A stretch of 14,314 nucleotides of DNA, taken from the NCBI GenBank assembly GCA_944385595.1, contig CALWXY010000052.1:1-14314 (forward strand), given 5' to 3'. Under the pieces are notes generated by a model that saw only the letters and a program-made list of their open reading frames with translations, made no database searches and was not told the DNA's origin. The position numbers were made by a program, and so were the translations under genes. Positions 1 through 6,031 of the stretch are shown in pieces. Within the stretch, counting starts at the first letter, position 1; every line of letters starts with the position of its first letter. This stretch comes from an uncultured Oscillospiraceae bacterium. GTDB lineage: Bacteria > Bacillota > Clostridia > Oscillospirales > Oscillospiraceae.

Positions 1-636
1 GGCTATCTCACGCTCCTGCGCGACGAGCCGGAGCTGTCGCCCGCCATGCGCTCGCGCTACACCGGCATCGCCCTAGACAAGGCCGAACGGCTGGAGGACC
101 TCATCAACGAGTTTTTCGACATCACACGTTTCAGTCTCTCGCACGTCGAGCTTGAGCGGCATCCGGTGAATCTGCGGCGCATGCTTGAGCAGATTTGCAG
201 CGAGTTCAAGCCCCTGCTCGACGAGCGCGGCCAGCGCTGCGTCCTCTCGCTGCCCGATAAGCTTGAGGTCGTCTGCGACAGGGACAAGATGGCCAGGGTT
301 TTTGACAATCTGCTGAACAACGCCTGCCGCTACGGCCACCCGAACTCCGTCATCAGCATCACCGCCGCCCCGGACGAGCACAGCATAGTGCTCCGCTTCC
401 GCAACTCCGGCGACACCATACCCGAGGACAAGCTCTCGCGCATGTTCGAGCAGTTCTTCCGGCTCGACTCCTCGCGCGGCACAAAGACCGGCAACGCCGG
501 GCTGGGTCTCGCCATCGCCAAAGACATAGTCGAGGCGCACGGCGGCAGCATCAGCGCCGCGAGCGCCGACGGGCACGTCGAGTTCTCCGTCGAGCTGCCC
601 ATATCTCAAGAAAATCACAAGAATTACTCAAGATAA
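1..636 (+). CDS. vanS: VanS-like sensor histidine kinase, C-terminal part (5' end outside window)
   Basis: The reading frame is open from base 1, giving 211 residues and a TAA stop at 634-636; the sensor, membrane segments and H-box lie outside the window. The first visible residues (GYLTLLRDEPELSP) resemble the stretch just after the phospho-accepting histidine in VanS proteins. The ATPase domain is complete: N box (FDNLLNNACRYG), G1 box (NSGDTIP), F box (FEQFFRLDSS) and G2 box (NAGLGLAI). VanS kinases sense glycopeptides or the cell-wall damage they cause and phosphorylate VanR, which activates the resistance genes. The VanS identity rests on this similarity plus the D-Ala-D-Ser-type genes directly downstream; a partner vanR would be expected upstream of the window. 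It is separated from the ligase gene by 80 bases that contain a hairpin terminator. A generic OmpR-partner kinase remains possible, but the context favours VanS. Confidence 0.88.
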   Translation, partial: GYLTLLRDEPELSPAMRSRYTGIALDKAERLEDLINEFFDITRFSLSHVELERHPVNLRRMLEQICSEFKPLLDERGQRCVLSLPDKLEVVCDRDKMARVFDNLLNNACRYGHPNSVISITAAPDEHSIVLRFRNSGDTIPEDKLSRMFEQFFRLDSSRGTKTGNAGLGLAIAKDIVEAHGGSISAASADGHVEFSVELPISQENHKNYSR

Positions 637-645
637 AACGAAAGC

Positions 646-697
646 AAAAAACGCCCTGTTCTGATAGGCTTTTGTCATCAGGACAAGGCGTTTTGCC
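646..697 (+). terminator. Hairpin terminator or attenuator between vanS and the ligase gene
   Basis: Bases 648-665 pair with 677-694 in an 18-position stem (left arm AAAACGCCCTGTTCTGAT) that has one C-A mismatch (656/686) and one G-U pair (660/682), with an 11-base loop. The right arm ends in TTTT, followed by GCCGTTTT, a fairly weak U tract. The left side is preceded by A-rich sequence, so the element could also act on the opposite strand. It begins about 10 bases after the vanS stop and ends just before the ligase ribosome binding site. No convincing promoter was found between it and the ligase start, so it may act as an attenuator and not a full stop. Confidence 0.75.
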
Positions 698-703
698 GTT
701 TTC

Positions 704-709
704 GGGAGG
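704..709 (+). promoter_or_regulatory. Ribosome binding site that fixes the ligase start at GTG 717
   Basis: GGGAGG lies 7 bases before GTG 717-719. An upstream in-frame ATG at 672 falls inside the terminator hairpin loop and would add 15 residues with no match to ligase N-termini, so the GTG is preferred. Confidence 0.85.
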
Positions 710-716
710 TATTCTT

Positions 717-1757
717 GTGAAAAACATTCTGGTCATATTCGGCGGCTGCTCCAGCGAATACGCTATATCGCTGCAATCCGCCAGAGCCGTCGCCGCCGCG
801 ATGGATTCGAGGCGCTACGCGCCCGTAATGGTGGGCATCACCCGCTCCGGGCGCTGGCTGCACTACGCCGGGCCGCTCTCGCGCCTCGACGACGACAGCT
901 GGCATCAGAGCTGCTGCGTGCCATGCGCCGTCTCGCCAGACCGCGGCTCCGGAAAGCTGCTGCTGCTCGAGGGGCCGAGGCCGTACATCCGCTACGACGC
1001 CGCCTTCCCCATCCTGCACGGCAAAAACGGCGAGGACGGCACGGTTCAGGGGCTGCTTGAGCTGTGTGGCGCGCCCATCATCGGCTGCGGCACGCTCTCG
1101 AGCGCGCTGTGCATGGACAAGGACAGGGCCCACGCCCTCGCGCGGCTAGCCGGGATAAGAGTGCCGGAGAGCGCCGTATTTTCGCTCGGCGCGGCAGAGC
1201 CTGAGATTGCCGCGGCGGCTGAGCGGCTCGGCTATCCGCTGTTCGTGAAGCCGGTGCGCGCCGGCTCGTCGTTCGGCGTGAGCCGCGTCGCCTCGCCGGA
1301 GCAGCTAAGTGCGGCGCTGCGCCTTGCCTTTGAAAACGACAGTGAGATTATACTCGAGGAGGCCATACCCGGCTTCGAGGTCGGCTGCGCCGTGCTCGGC
1401 TGCGGCGACGACCTGACCGTCGGCGAGGTCGACGAGATTGAGCTGTCGCAGGGCTTTTTCGACTTTGAGGAGAAGTACACGCTCAAGACCTCGGCCATAC
1501 ACTGTCCCGCCCGCATCAGCGCCGAAAAGGCCGACGAGATCAAGGAGGCGGCGCGGCGCATCTACCGAGCGCTGGACTGCCGCGTCTTTGCCCGCGTCGA
1601 CATGTTTCTCACTCCGGACGGCGGGATTGTGTTCAACGAGGTGAACACCATACCCGGCTTCACCTCACACAGCCGCTATCCGAACATGATGAAGGCAGCG
1701 GGGCTGGAATTTTCCGAGCTGATTACCGAGCTGATTGAGCTGGGGGCGCGGTCATGA
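717..1757 (+). CDS. vanG: VanG/VanC-type D-alanine--D-serine ligase
   Basis: This ATP-grasp ligase of 346 residues (VanG-class enzymes are about 350) should join D-Ala to D-Ser in the cytoplasm, giving peptidoglycan precursors that bind vancomycin weakly. The N-terminus KNILVIFGGCSSEYAISLQSA matches the Ddl/Van family. The nucleotide-binding loop is seen at about 178-188 (KPVRAGSSFGV), and the metal ligands are D295 (RVDMF), E308 and N310 (NEVNTIPGF). The decisive feature is EKYTLKTS at about 252-259: the EKYxLK type of omega-loop is found in VanC/E/G-like D-Ser ligases and differs from D-Lac ligases such as VanA. The start is the GTG with GGGAGG upstream. The stop TGA overlaps the next start as ATGA, implying coupled translation with the D,D-peptidase. 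Specificity for D-Ser is inferred from family and context; an atypical D-Ala-D-Ala ligase is the main alternative. The exact van type cannot be set by eye. Confidence 0.9.
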   Translation: MKNILVIFGGCSSEYAISLQSARAVAAAMDSRRYAPVMVGITRSGRWLHYAGPLSRLDDDSWHQSCCVPCAVSPDRGSGKLLLLEGPRPYIRYDAAFPILHGKNGEDGTVQGLLELCGAPIIGCGTLSSALCMDKDRAHALARLAGIRVPESAVFSLGAAEPEIAAAAERLGYPLFVKPVRAGSSFGVSRVASPEQLSAALRLAFENDSEIILEEAIPGFEVGCAVLGCGDDLTVGEVDEIELSQGFFDFEEKYTLKTSAIHCPARISAEKADEIKEAARRIYRALDCRVFARVDMFLTPDGGIVFNEVNTIPGFTSHSRYPNMMKAAGLEFSELITELIELGARS

Positions 1758-2491
1758 GGCGCGCGCACAGCGAGGCCGCGGGCCCGCTCATCCTCGTGAA
1801 CCGCTCGCATCCTCTGCGCGCCATGTCGGAGCCGCAGCTCGCCCCCGCGCTCGGCGACACTTCCGTGCGCCTTGAGCGCCGCGCCGCCGCGCTTTTGGAG
1901 GCCTGCGTCCGCTCCGTAGGCGGGCTGGGCGACATCGTGCCCGTCTCCGGCTGGCGCAGCCGCGGCGAGCAGCAGGCGATTTGGGACGGAACCATGCGCT
2001 CCGAGGGCGAGGAGTTCACCCGCAAATACGTCGCCGCGCCCGGCTGCAGCGAGCATCAGACGGGGCTTGCCATAGATCTCGGGCTGCGCGGCGGCGACCT
2101 CGACTTCATCAGGCCGGAGTTCCCCGACAGCGGCGTCTGCCGCGAGTTTAAGCGCGCCGCGGCGCGCTACGGCTTCATTCTCCGCTACCCCGAGGGCAAG
2201 GAGCGCATAACCGGTATCGCCCACGAGCCGTGGCACTTCCGCTAGGTCGGCCCGCCGCACGCCATCGTCATGGACGGGCTGGGGCTGTGTCTCGAGGAGT
2301 ATATCGCTCTGCTCTGCTCGCATCCGCCCGGCTCCCCGCTCCGGCAGCGCTGCTGCGGCTATGAGATTATCGTCTGCCGCACCGACGGCTCCGCCCCGCC
2401 GCGCGCGGGGATGGACGACAGCCCCTGCCTCATAGTCTCCGGCGACAACTGCGGCGGGCTGGTCTACGCCTCCTGGCGGAGGTGCTGCTGA
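1754..2491 (+). pseudogene. vanXY: VanXY-type D,D-dipeptidase/D,D-carboxypeptidase, interrupted by an in-frame TAG
   Basis: This is a zinc D,D-peptidase of the VanY/VanXY family, expected to hydrolyse D-Ala-D-Ala and trim D-Ala-ending precursors. The first open part has 163 codons and holds every catalytic motif: SEHQTGLAIDLG (zinc ligands H101, D108) and GIAHEPWHFR (catalytic E158, zinc ligand H161). Codon 164 is TAG (2243-2245), exactly where the family has the Tyr of HFRYVG, so one base change from TAC or TAT explains it. The same frame continues for 81 codons with family-like sequence (VGPPHAIVM, LCLEEYI) to TGA 2489-2491, which overlaps the next gene's ATG. The intact product would be about 245 residues, near VanXYG size. 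The start ATG 1754 overlaps the ligase stop. The gene is probably inactivated or makes a 163-residue truncated enzyme; readthrough, suppression or a base-call error are alternatives. Confidence 0.88.
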
Positions 2492-2961
2492 TGCGGGCGC
2501 GCGATTGGCTCACGGATTTCTCCCGGGGCGACAGTCTCGGATTCTTCTGGCTTATGTACAGGCTCCGCTCCCGCGCGCCGCGCCCGGCGCGCTCGGTATT
2601 CACCTGGCTGATGTGCCGCTCGGCGCACCGGCACGGCGGCTACGTCGGCCCCGGCGCGGTGTTCGGCGGCAGGCCGTCGCTCCCGCATGGGCTGCACGGC
2701 GTGTTCATCTCGCGCTACGCGAGCATCGGCGCGGGCTGCCGCATCTATCAGAACGTCACCATCGGCGAGGTCTCCGGAAAAGCGCCGGTGATTGGCGAGG
2801 GCTGTCTCATAGGAGCGGGCGCCGTCATAGTCGGCGGCGTGACTGTCGGCGACGGCGCGCGCATCGGCGCGGGGGCCGTCGTGCGGCGGGACGTGCCGCC
2901 GGGCGGCACCGCCGTCGCGCCGGAGGCCTTGCTGCTGTGCGAAGGGGGCGGCGAGCCGTGA
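2491..2961 (+). CDS. Small hexapeptide-repeat (LbH) acyltransferase, serine-acetyltransferase-like
   Basis: The 156-residue product has a short basic, hydrophobic N-terminus (1-45) and then left-handed beta-helix hexapeptide repeats from about 52 to 135, e.g. YASIGAGCRIYQNVTIG, PVIGEGCLIGAG and ARIGAGAVV. The order of an early HG pair (H69), ISRYASIG, QNVTIG and a closing RRDVPPGGTAVAPE is that of the serine O-acetyltransferase (CysE) branch, but the long helical N-terminal domain of CysE is missing. Such enzymes move acetyl from acetyl-CoA to a hydroxyl or amine. The start is ATG 2491, with GGAGG at 2478-2482 and 8 bases spacing; it overlaps the previous stop as TGATG. Its stop overlaps the racemase GTG as GTGA. 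Its place between a D,D-peptidase and a serine-type racemase suggests serine or a wall precursor as acceptor, but the substrate cannot be read from sequence. Confidence 0.85.
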   Translation: MRARDWLTDFSRGDSLGFFWLMYRLRSRAPRPARSVFTWLMCRSAHRHGGYVGPGAVFGGRPSLPHGLHGVFISRYASIGAGCRIYQNVTIGEVSGKAPVIGEGCLIGAGAVIVGGVTVGDGARIGAGAVVRRDVPPGGTAVAPEALLLCEGGGEP

Positions 2962-4109
2962 ACTGCGCCTCCCCTCTCAGCCGCGCCTGGCGCGAGGTCT
3001 CGCTCGACGCGATAGCCCGCAACGCGATTGTACTGCGCTCTGCGCTGCGCCCCGGCTGCCGTCTGATGGCCGTGCTCAAGGCCGACGCCTACGGCCACGG
3101 CGCTGTTGGCGTGGCCGAGCGCCTTGAGCGCGAGGGCTTCGGCGACTTTGCCGTCGCCTGTCTCGACGAGGCGGCGGCGCTGCGCGAGAGCGGCGTGCGC
3201 GGGCGAATTCTGATTCTCGGCTACACGCCCGCCTCCGAGGCCGCGGAGCTGCGACGCTATCGGCTTGAGCAGACAGTTGTGGACCTCGAGCACGCCCAGG
3301 CGCTCTCCGCGTCCGGCGTTCCGCTGCGGGTGCAGCTCGCCCTGGACACGGGTATGCACCGGCTCGGCATACCGGCGGAGGATGTCGATGCCGCCGCGCG
3401 GGTCTTCGCCATGCCGGGGCTGGATGTATGCGGCGTGTTCTCGCATCTCTGCGTCAGCGACGATTTGTCGCCGGAGGCCGGGACCTACACCGCGCGGCAG
3501 CTTGAGCTGTACCGTGCGGCGCTTGCGAATCTCCGCCGCGCCGGGCTGCGCTGCGGCGACACGCACATTCAGGCGAGCTACGGCATACTGAACCTGCCGC
3601 CGCTTGAGTTCAGCGTTGCGCGGGCGGGCATCGCGCTGTATGGTGTGCTCAGCGACGGCGCGCCGGTGCGCCGCCCGCTTCCGCTGGAGAGCGCGCTCTC
3701 GCTCCGGGCGAGGATAGCCTCGGTGCGGACTCTCAGCCCCGGCGAGGGCGCGGGCTACGGCCTCGCCTTTCGCGCGGCGGGCGAGCGGCGCATAGCGGCG
3801 CTCGCCATCGGCTACGCCGACGGTCTGCCGCGCGAGCTGAGCCGCCTCGGCGGCGAGGTGCTCATCGCCGGGCGGCGCTGCCCGATGGTCGGGCGCGTGT
3901 GCATGGACCAGCTGCTCGTCGACGTCACCGCCGCGTCGGAGGCCGCGCCCGGCGGCGTCGCCACGCTGATTGGCTGCGACGGAGGCGGCGAGATAGGCGC
4001 GGTTGAGCTGGCCGGGAAGTGCTCGACCATCACAAACGAGCTGCTCTCGCGCCTGGGCGCGCGGCTGCCTATAGTGCACTCCCCCGTTGACCGGGCGAAT
4101 ATGCCGTAA
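2958..4109 (+). CDS. vanT: VanT-like serine/alanine racemase, soluble form without membrane domain
   Basis: This is a PLP-dependent racemase of fold type III (383 residues) that would supply D-Ser or D-Ala to the ligase. K41 in MAVLKADAYGHGA is the PLP lysine, Y267 in GAGYGLAF is the second catalytic base, and GRVCMDQ (312-318) is the conserved C-terminal-domain motif. Two features point to the VanT branch over ordinary Alr: HIQASYGILNLP (203-214), and the end segment TITNELLSRLGARLP, which lacks the SYR tyrosine of alanine racemases (Tyr354 in the Geobacillus enzyme, reported to limit serine use). Classical VanT is a fusion of a multi-pass membrane domain to this racemase; here the gene begins at GTG 2958 with AAGGGGG about 10 bases upstream, and no membrane domain precedes it. 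The frame stays open back to 2505, but that part is out of frame with the acyltransferase gene and looks fortuitous. Serine preference is an inference. Confidence 0.85.
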   Translation: MNCASPLSRAWREVSLDAIARNAIVLRSALRPGCRLMAVLKADAYGHGAVGVAERLEREGFGDFAVACLDEAAALRESGVRGRILILGYTPASEAAELRRYRLEQTVVDLEHAQALSASGVPLRVQLALDTGMHRLGIPAEDVDAAARVFAMPGLDVCGVFSHLCVSDDLSPEAGTYTARQLELYRAALANLRRAGLRCGDTHIQASYGILNLPPLEFSVARAGIALYGVLSDGAPVRRPLPLESALSLRARIASVRTLSPGEGAGYGLAFRAAGERRIAALAIGYADGLPRELSRLGGEVLIAGRRCPMVGRVCMDQLLVDVTAASEAAPGGVATLIGCDGGGEIGAVELAGKCSTITNELLSRLGARLPIVHSPVDRANMP

Positions 4110-4115
4110 TATAAT
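4087..4115 (+). promoter_or_regulatory. Sigma-A-type promoter of the marR-type gene
   Basis: TTGACC (4087-4092) and TATAAT (4110-4115) are separated by 17 bases. The promoter lies across the 3' end of the racemase gene, with the -10 directly after the TAA stop. Transcription would start near 4122, giving a leader of about 20 bases with GGGAGG (4129-4134) before ATG 4143. Confidence 0.8.
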
Positions 4116-4142
4116 GGTTGCATATTCCGGGAGGTGGCAAAC

Positions 4143-4580
4143 ATGCAAGATATTAGCTCTGCCAGCCTCAGGCGGCTGAATCAACTGCTCTGCGAAATCG
4201 ACGGCGAATACCACGAGTACTCACTCAAGCTCGGCGTCTCCGACAGCGTATCGCGCATACTCTACGCCATCTGCAACGTCGGAGACAGCTGTCTGCTCAG
4301 CGAGATAAACCGGCAGACCGGGCTGAGCAAGCAGACTGTAAACTCCGCCCTGCGGCGTCTCGAGGCTGACGGTATCGTATATCTCGAGGCCGTCGATGGG
4401 AAGGCAAAAAATGTCTGCCTCACCGAGCGCGGCAAAGAGTTCGCCGCCGGGACGGCCATGCGCATCATCGGCGTTGAGAACGAGATCTTCAGCTCCTGGG
4501 ACGAGCGCGACGTTGAGGCCTATATAAATCTGACCGAGCGCTTCCTGCTCTCGCTGAAAGAAAAATTCGCGGAGCTCTGA
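4143..4580 (+). CDS. MarR-family transcriptional regulator
   Basis: The product has 145 residues, a usual MarR size, with a central winged helix-turn-helix at about 50-85: CLLSEINRQTGLSKQTVNSA is the DNA-recognition part, LRRLEADGIV follows, and DGKAKNVCLTERG is the wing and its exit. Helices at both ends would form the dimer interface. MarR proteins are usually dimeric repressors released by small ligands, often drugs or phenolics, and commonly control a neighbouring efflux pump. The ATG at 4143 is preferred because GGGAGG (4129-4134) stands 8 bases before it; the in-frame GTG at 4134 overlaps that site. The gene has its own consensus promoter but no terminator separates it from the racemase, so it may also be transcribed with the van genes. 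It is convergent, with a 4-base gap, to a MATE transporter whose promoter bears twin palindromes; control of that transporter is the likely role. Confidence 0.88.
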   Translation: MQDISSASLRRLNQLLCEIDGEYHEYSLKLGVSDSVSRILYAICNVGDSCLLSEINRQTGLSKQTVNSALRRLEADGIVYLEAVDGKAKNVCLTERGKEFAAGTAMRIIGVENEIFSSWDERDVEAYINLTERFLLSLKEKFAEL

Positions 4581-4584
4581 GCCG

Positions 4585-5913
4585 TCAATATCCGTATTTT
4601 TTCCTGTTTGCGGACAGGAACGCCGCAGTCACTCCGGCTGCCATAATTTCCGCAGCCGCAGCTGACATCCATATTCCCGTCTCGCTCCACAGCAGCGGCA
4701 GGAGAAGTACCGCCGCTGTCTGAAAGAGCAGAGTTCGCAAAAACGATATCGCGGCTGATACCGGGCCGTCGTTCAGAGCGGTGAAAAACGATGAGCCGTA
4801 TATGGCCACACCCGCGAACAAAAACGATATGGCAAACAGATAAAATGCGCGCACGGTCATATCCAGCAGCGCCGCGTCGTAAGCTACGAATATCATCGAC
4901 AGCGGGCGCGACAGGCAGCAGGCCGAGGCAAACATCACCCCTGAGAACGCCGCGATAAGCCGCAGGCTCTTCCCCAATATGCTGTGCAGCTCACCGCGGT
5001 TTCCGGCTCCAAAGTGATAGCTCACCGCCGGGGCCGTGCCGACAGAATACCCGATGAAAATCGCCTGAAACACCAGGCTCACATACATCAGCACGCCGTA
5101 CGCCGCGACGCCGTCCTCACCCGTATATTTCAGCAGCTGTGCATTATACAGCATATTTACCAGTGACATCGAGATGTTGCTCATGAGCTCCGACGAGCCG
5201 TTCAGGCAAATTTTGCCCAGCGCCCTCCCGTCGAAGCTCGGCCCTCCGAGGCGGAGCAGGCTGTCGTTCGGTCTCGCAAAATACCACAGCGGGAACAGCC
5301 CGCCGACCAGCTGACTTATCGCCGTCGCCACGGCCGCGCCCTCAAGTCCCCAATCCAGCACGGCCACAAACAGCATATCCAGCACTATGTTCGTGAGGCC
5401 GGAGGCCACGGTCACATACAGTCCCAGTCTCGCCTTGCCCGCCGTCGCGAACAGGCACTGGAACTCATATTGAAGTATATAGGCCGGTATGGCCGCAAGT
5501 ATCACGCGGCCATACCGGATGCTGTTTTCAAGCAGCTCCCCTTCTGCGCCGAGCGCACGCGACACCGGCTCCAGAAACACCAGTCCCAGCGCGGCCAGCA
5601 CGACACCGAGGCCCAGCGAGACATACACCAGCATGGAAAACAGTCTGTTGGCCAGCTCATGCCGCCCCTCACCCATGCTCCTCGCTATGAGCGCTCCGCC
5701 TCCGGTGCCGAACATAAAGCCCACCGCGCCCAGCATCATCAGAAACGGCATTATGAAATTCACGGCGGTGAATGCCGCCTTGCCCACATAATTCGAGACG
5801 CAGAAGCCGTCCACCACTCCGTATATAGATGTGAACACCATCATTATCACCGACGGTATGCTCAGTTTCAGCAGGCCGGCGACGCTCAGATGTCCCGCGA
5901 ACTTTATCTCCAT
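4585..5913 (-). CDS. MATE-family multidrug efflux transporter
   Basis: This is a 442-residue polytopic membrane protein with about twelve hydrophobic helices arranged as two similar halves, the usual MATE size. Family features include LKLSIPSVIMMVFTSIYGVVDG at the start of the first half, GKAAFTAVNFIMP, and GTGGGALIARSMGEG after the second helix. The second half repeats the pattern, with VAAYGVLMYVSLVFQAIFIG and YSVGTAPAVSYHFGAGN. It resembles the MepA-like branch. MATE proteins export cationic drugs and dyes using a Na+ or H+ gradient; the substrate here is unknown. The start chosen is MEIKFAGH at 5913, with GGAGG 5 bases upstream. The open frame reaches to 6000, but that extension would span the promoter and operators. 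Its neighbour is a convergent MarR gene. No terminator is evident at its 3' end. Confidence 0.9.
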   Translation of the reverse strand: MEIKFAGHLSVAGLLKLSIPSVIMMVFTSIYGVVDGFCVSNYVGKAAFTAVNFIMPFLMMLGAVGFMFGTGGGALIARSMGEGRHELANRLFSMLVYVSLGLGVVLAALGLVFLEPVSRALGAEGELLENSIRYGRVILAAIPAYILQYEFQCLFATAGKARLGLYVTVASGLTNIVLDMLFVAVLDWGLEGAAVATAISQLVGGLFPLWYFARPNDSLLRLGGPSFDGRALGKICLNGSSELMSNISMSLVNMLYNAQLLKYTGEDGVAAYGVLMYVSLVFQAIFIGYSVGTAPAVSYHFGAGNRGELHSILGKSLRLIAAFSGVMFASACCLSRPLSMIFVAYDAALLDMTVRAFYLFAISFLFAGVAIYGSSFFTALNDGPVSAAISFLRTLLFQTAAVLLLPLLWSETGIWMSAAAAEIMAAGVTAAFLSANRKKYGY

Positions 5914-5936
5914 CTTTTCCTCCGGAATTGCAGAAT

Positions 5937-5950
5937 GTACGAAATCGTAC
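5937..5950. promoter_or_regulatory. Palindromic operator candidate at the MATE transcription start
   Basis: GTACGAAATCGTAC has perfect 6-base arms (GTACGA/TCGTAC) around two bases. It covers roughly +1 to +13 of the predicted MATE transcript. It matches the second site at 5962-5975 in 12 of 14 bases. The likely ligand is the adjacent MarR-type protein. Confidence 0.65.
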
Positions 5951-5955
5951 CAGGG

Positions 5956-5984
5956 ATTATAGTACGAAAACGGACTATTGTCAA
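5956..5984 (-). promoter_or_regulatory. Consensus sigma-A promoter of the MATE gene
   Basis: On the minus strand TTGACA (5984-5979) and TATAAT (5961-5956) are both perfect consensus hexamers with a 17-base spacer. The predicted start is near 5949, about 36 bases before the ATG. A promoter this strong would be expected to need a repressor, and the spacer itself contains a dyad. Confidence 0.88.
5959..5978. promoter_or_regulatory. Second operator candidate inside the MATE promoter spacer
   Basis: ATAGTACGAAAACGGACTAT has 8-base arms around AAAA with one mismatch. It fills the spacer between -35 and -10 and overlaps three bases of the -10. Its core, GTACGAAAACGGAC (5962-5975), repeats the 5937-5950 site 25 bases away. 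Binding here would block RNA polymerase. Confidence 0.62.
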
Positions 5985-6001
5985 CTCCTGAAAAGAGCAT
6001 A

Positions 6002-6030
6002 AAAAAGGAGCTGCTTTGCAGCTCCTTTTT
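6002..6030 (-). terminator. Rho-independent terminator of the minus-strand housekeeping operon
   Basis: This is a perfect inverted repeat: 13-base arms at 6002-6014 and 6018-6030 around a three-base loop, with GGAGCTGC/GCAGCTCC flanked by A5 and T5. It begins one base after the pgsA stop codon and gives a U-tract on the minus-strand RNA. The T-run on the plus strand makes it potentially bidirectional. It separates pgsA from the MATE promoter. Confidence 0.93.
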
Positions 6031-6031
6031 C

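Noticed and set aside
2243..2245. TAG as a recoded sense codon (amber recoding or pyrrolysine).
   Set aside because: The histidine kinase gene ends at TAG 11487-11489, directly before the next gene's ribosome binding site, so TAG acts as a stop here; the expected residue is an ordinary Tyr.
2270..2491. A separate small gene of 73 codons starting at ATG 2270.
   Set aside because: It is in the same frame as the VanXY-type gene, continues its family-like sequence after the TAG, and has no clear ribosome binding site; it is the cut-off C-terminal part.
2505..2957. Open frame extending the racemase upstream by about 150 residues.
   Set aside because: It overlaps the acyltransferase gene in another frame, encodes Arg/Ala-rich sequence without domain character, and GTG 2958 with a GTGA overlap fits the racemase N-terminus.
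4118..4140. TTGC...GCAA inverted repeat downstream of the marR promoter as an autoregulatory operator.
   Set aside because: The arms are only 4 bases with a 15-base gap and no similarity to the MATE-promoter palindromes; this is easily expected by chance.
2748..4214. Long minus-strand open frame opposite the racemase.
   Set aside because: It is Arg/Ala-rich with no recognisable motifs, and it is opposite a racemase with complete catalytic motifs.
4601..4620. Hairpin TTCCTGT-loop-ACAGGAA near the marR/MATE junction as a terminator.
   Set aside because: It lies inside the MATE coding sequence, the stem is only 7 bases, and the U-tract is on the wrong side for either strand.
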